DNA from: Candidatus Woesearchaeota archaeon
GTDB lineage: Archaea; Nanobdellota; Nanobdellia; Woesearchaeales; GW2011-AR9
Direction: 5' to 3'
DNA length: 5,137 nt
NCBI GenBank assembly: GCA_013204355.1
Contig: JABMOA010000052.1
Span: 1-5,137, forward strand
A program made the position numbers and the translations under genes. Positions 5,053 to 5,137 of the stretch are shown piece after piece. The notes below the pieces were generated by a model. The model had not been told where the DNA came from, did no database searches, and saw only the letters and a program-made list of their open reading frames with translations. Numbering within the stretch: the first letter of the stretch is position 1; each line of letters starts with the position of its first letter.

Positions 5053-5137
5053 ATGAAAAAATTTTTTTATATACCGCTTGCGATAGTTTTTATCGCATCA
5101 TGTACTAATTCACAGGCAGATAACAGTATTAAAAAAA
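5053..5137 (+). CDS. Start of a lipoprotein, truncated at the window edge
   Basis: Only 28 codons are visible. The ATG is preceded by AGGAG at a spacing of 6 bases, the best ribosome binding site in the right half. The protein opens MKKFF, has a hydrophobic core (IPLAIVFIAS) and a lipobox IASC with Cys17, then a polar stretch (TNSQADNSIKK). This is the standard pattern for signal peptidase II processing, with the mature protein lipid-anchored at Cys17. The residue after Cys is Thr, not Asp, so outer-membrane sorting by Lol is expected. The functional domain lies beyond the window, so no role can be assigned. Confidence 0.75.
   Translation, partial: MKKFFYIPLAIVFIASCTNSQADNSIKK

Overview
The window looks like an AT-rich Gram-negative genome. 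A TonB-dependent outer-membrane receptor, a periplasmic UshA-type nucleotidase and a start of a lipoprotein all imply an outer membrane. The style of the receptor (an IEEILVTG TonB box after the signal peptide) and the small lysine-rich protein suggest a marine gammaproteobacterium, perhaps of the SAR86 type. That placement is inference only.

Left half (1-3253), all on the minus strand and apparently housekeeping or nutrient related. In transcription order it holds a possible promoter, tRNA-Ile(GAT) with encoded CCA, a secreted bifunctional metallophosphatase/5'-nucleotidase, a 30-residue lysine-rich protein, and a promoter plus TPP (thiamine pyrophosphate) riboswitch. The riboswitch leads straight into a TonB-dependent receptor that runs off the left edge. 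Its last helix overlaps the receptor's start codon and lies next to its Shine-Dalgarno sequence, so this is very probably a thiamine-repressed receptor for thiamine or a related compound. The receptor has no stop codon inside the window and reads as a clean open frame of 377 codons.

Right half (3254-5137), all on the plus strand and of accessory character. It holds a small serine recombinase interrupted by one in-frame TAA and a complex inverted repeat directly behind it. These are followed by a strong bidirectional terminator, an unrecognised two-helix membrane protein, a short orphan protein resembling the first part of a DUF3427 domain, and the start of a lipoprotein. The recombinase is bracketed by AGTGTGA-type repeats. 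The change of strand and gene content just upstream of the tRNA suggests the edge of an inserted or decaying segment.

The best supported functional story is thiamine-controlled uptake at the left end. The most unexplained structure is the roughly 100-bp inverted repeat behind the broken recombinase. I see no CRISPR array, no rRNA and no recognisable insertion sequence. No convincing new multi-gene system is visible.
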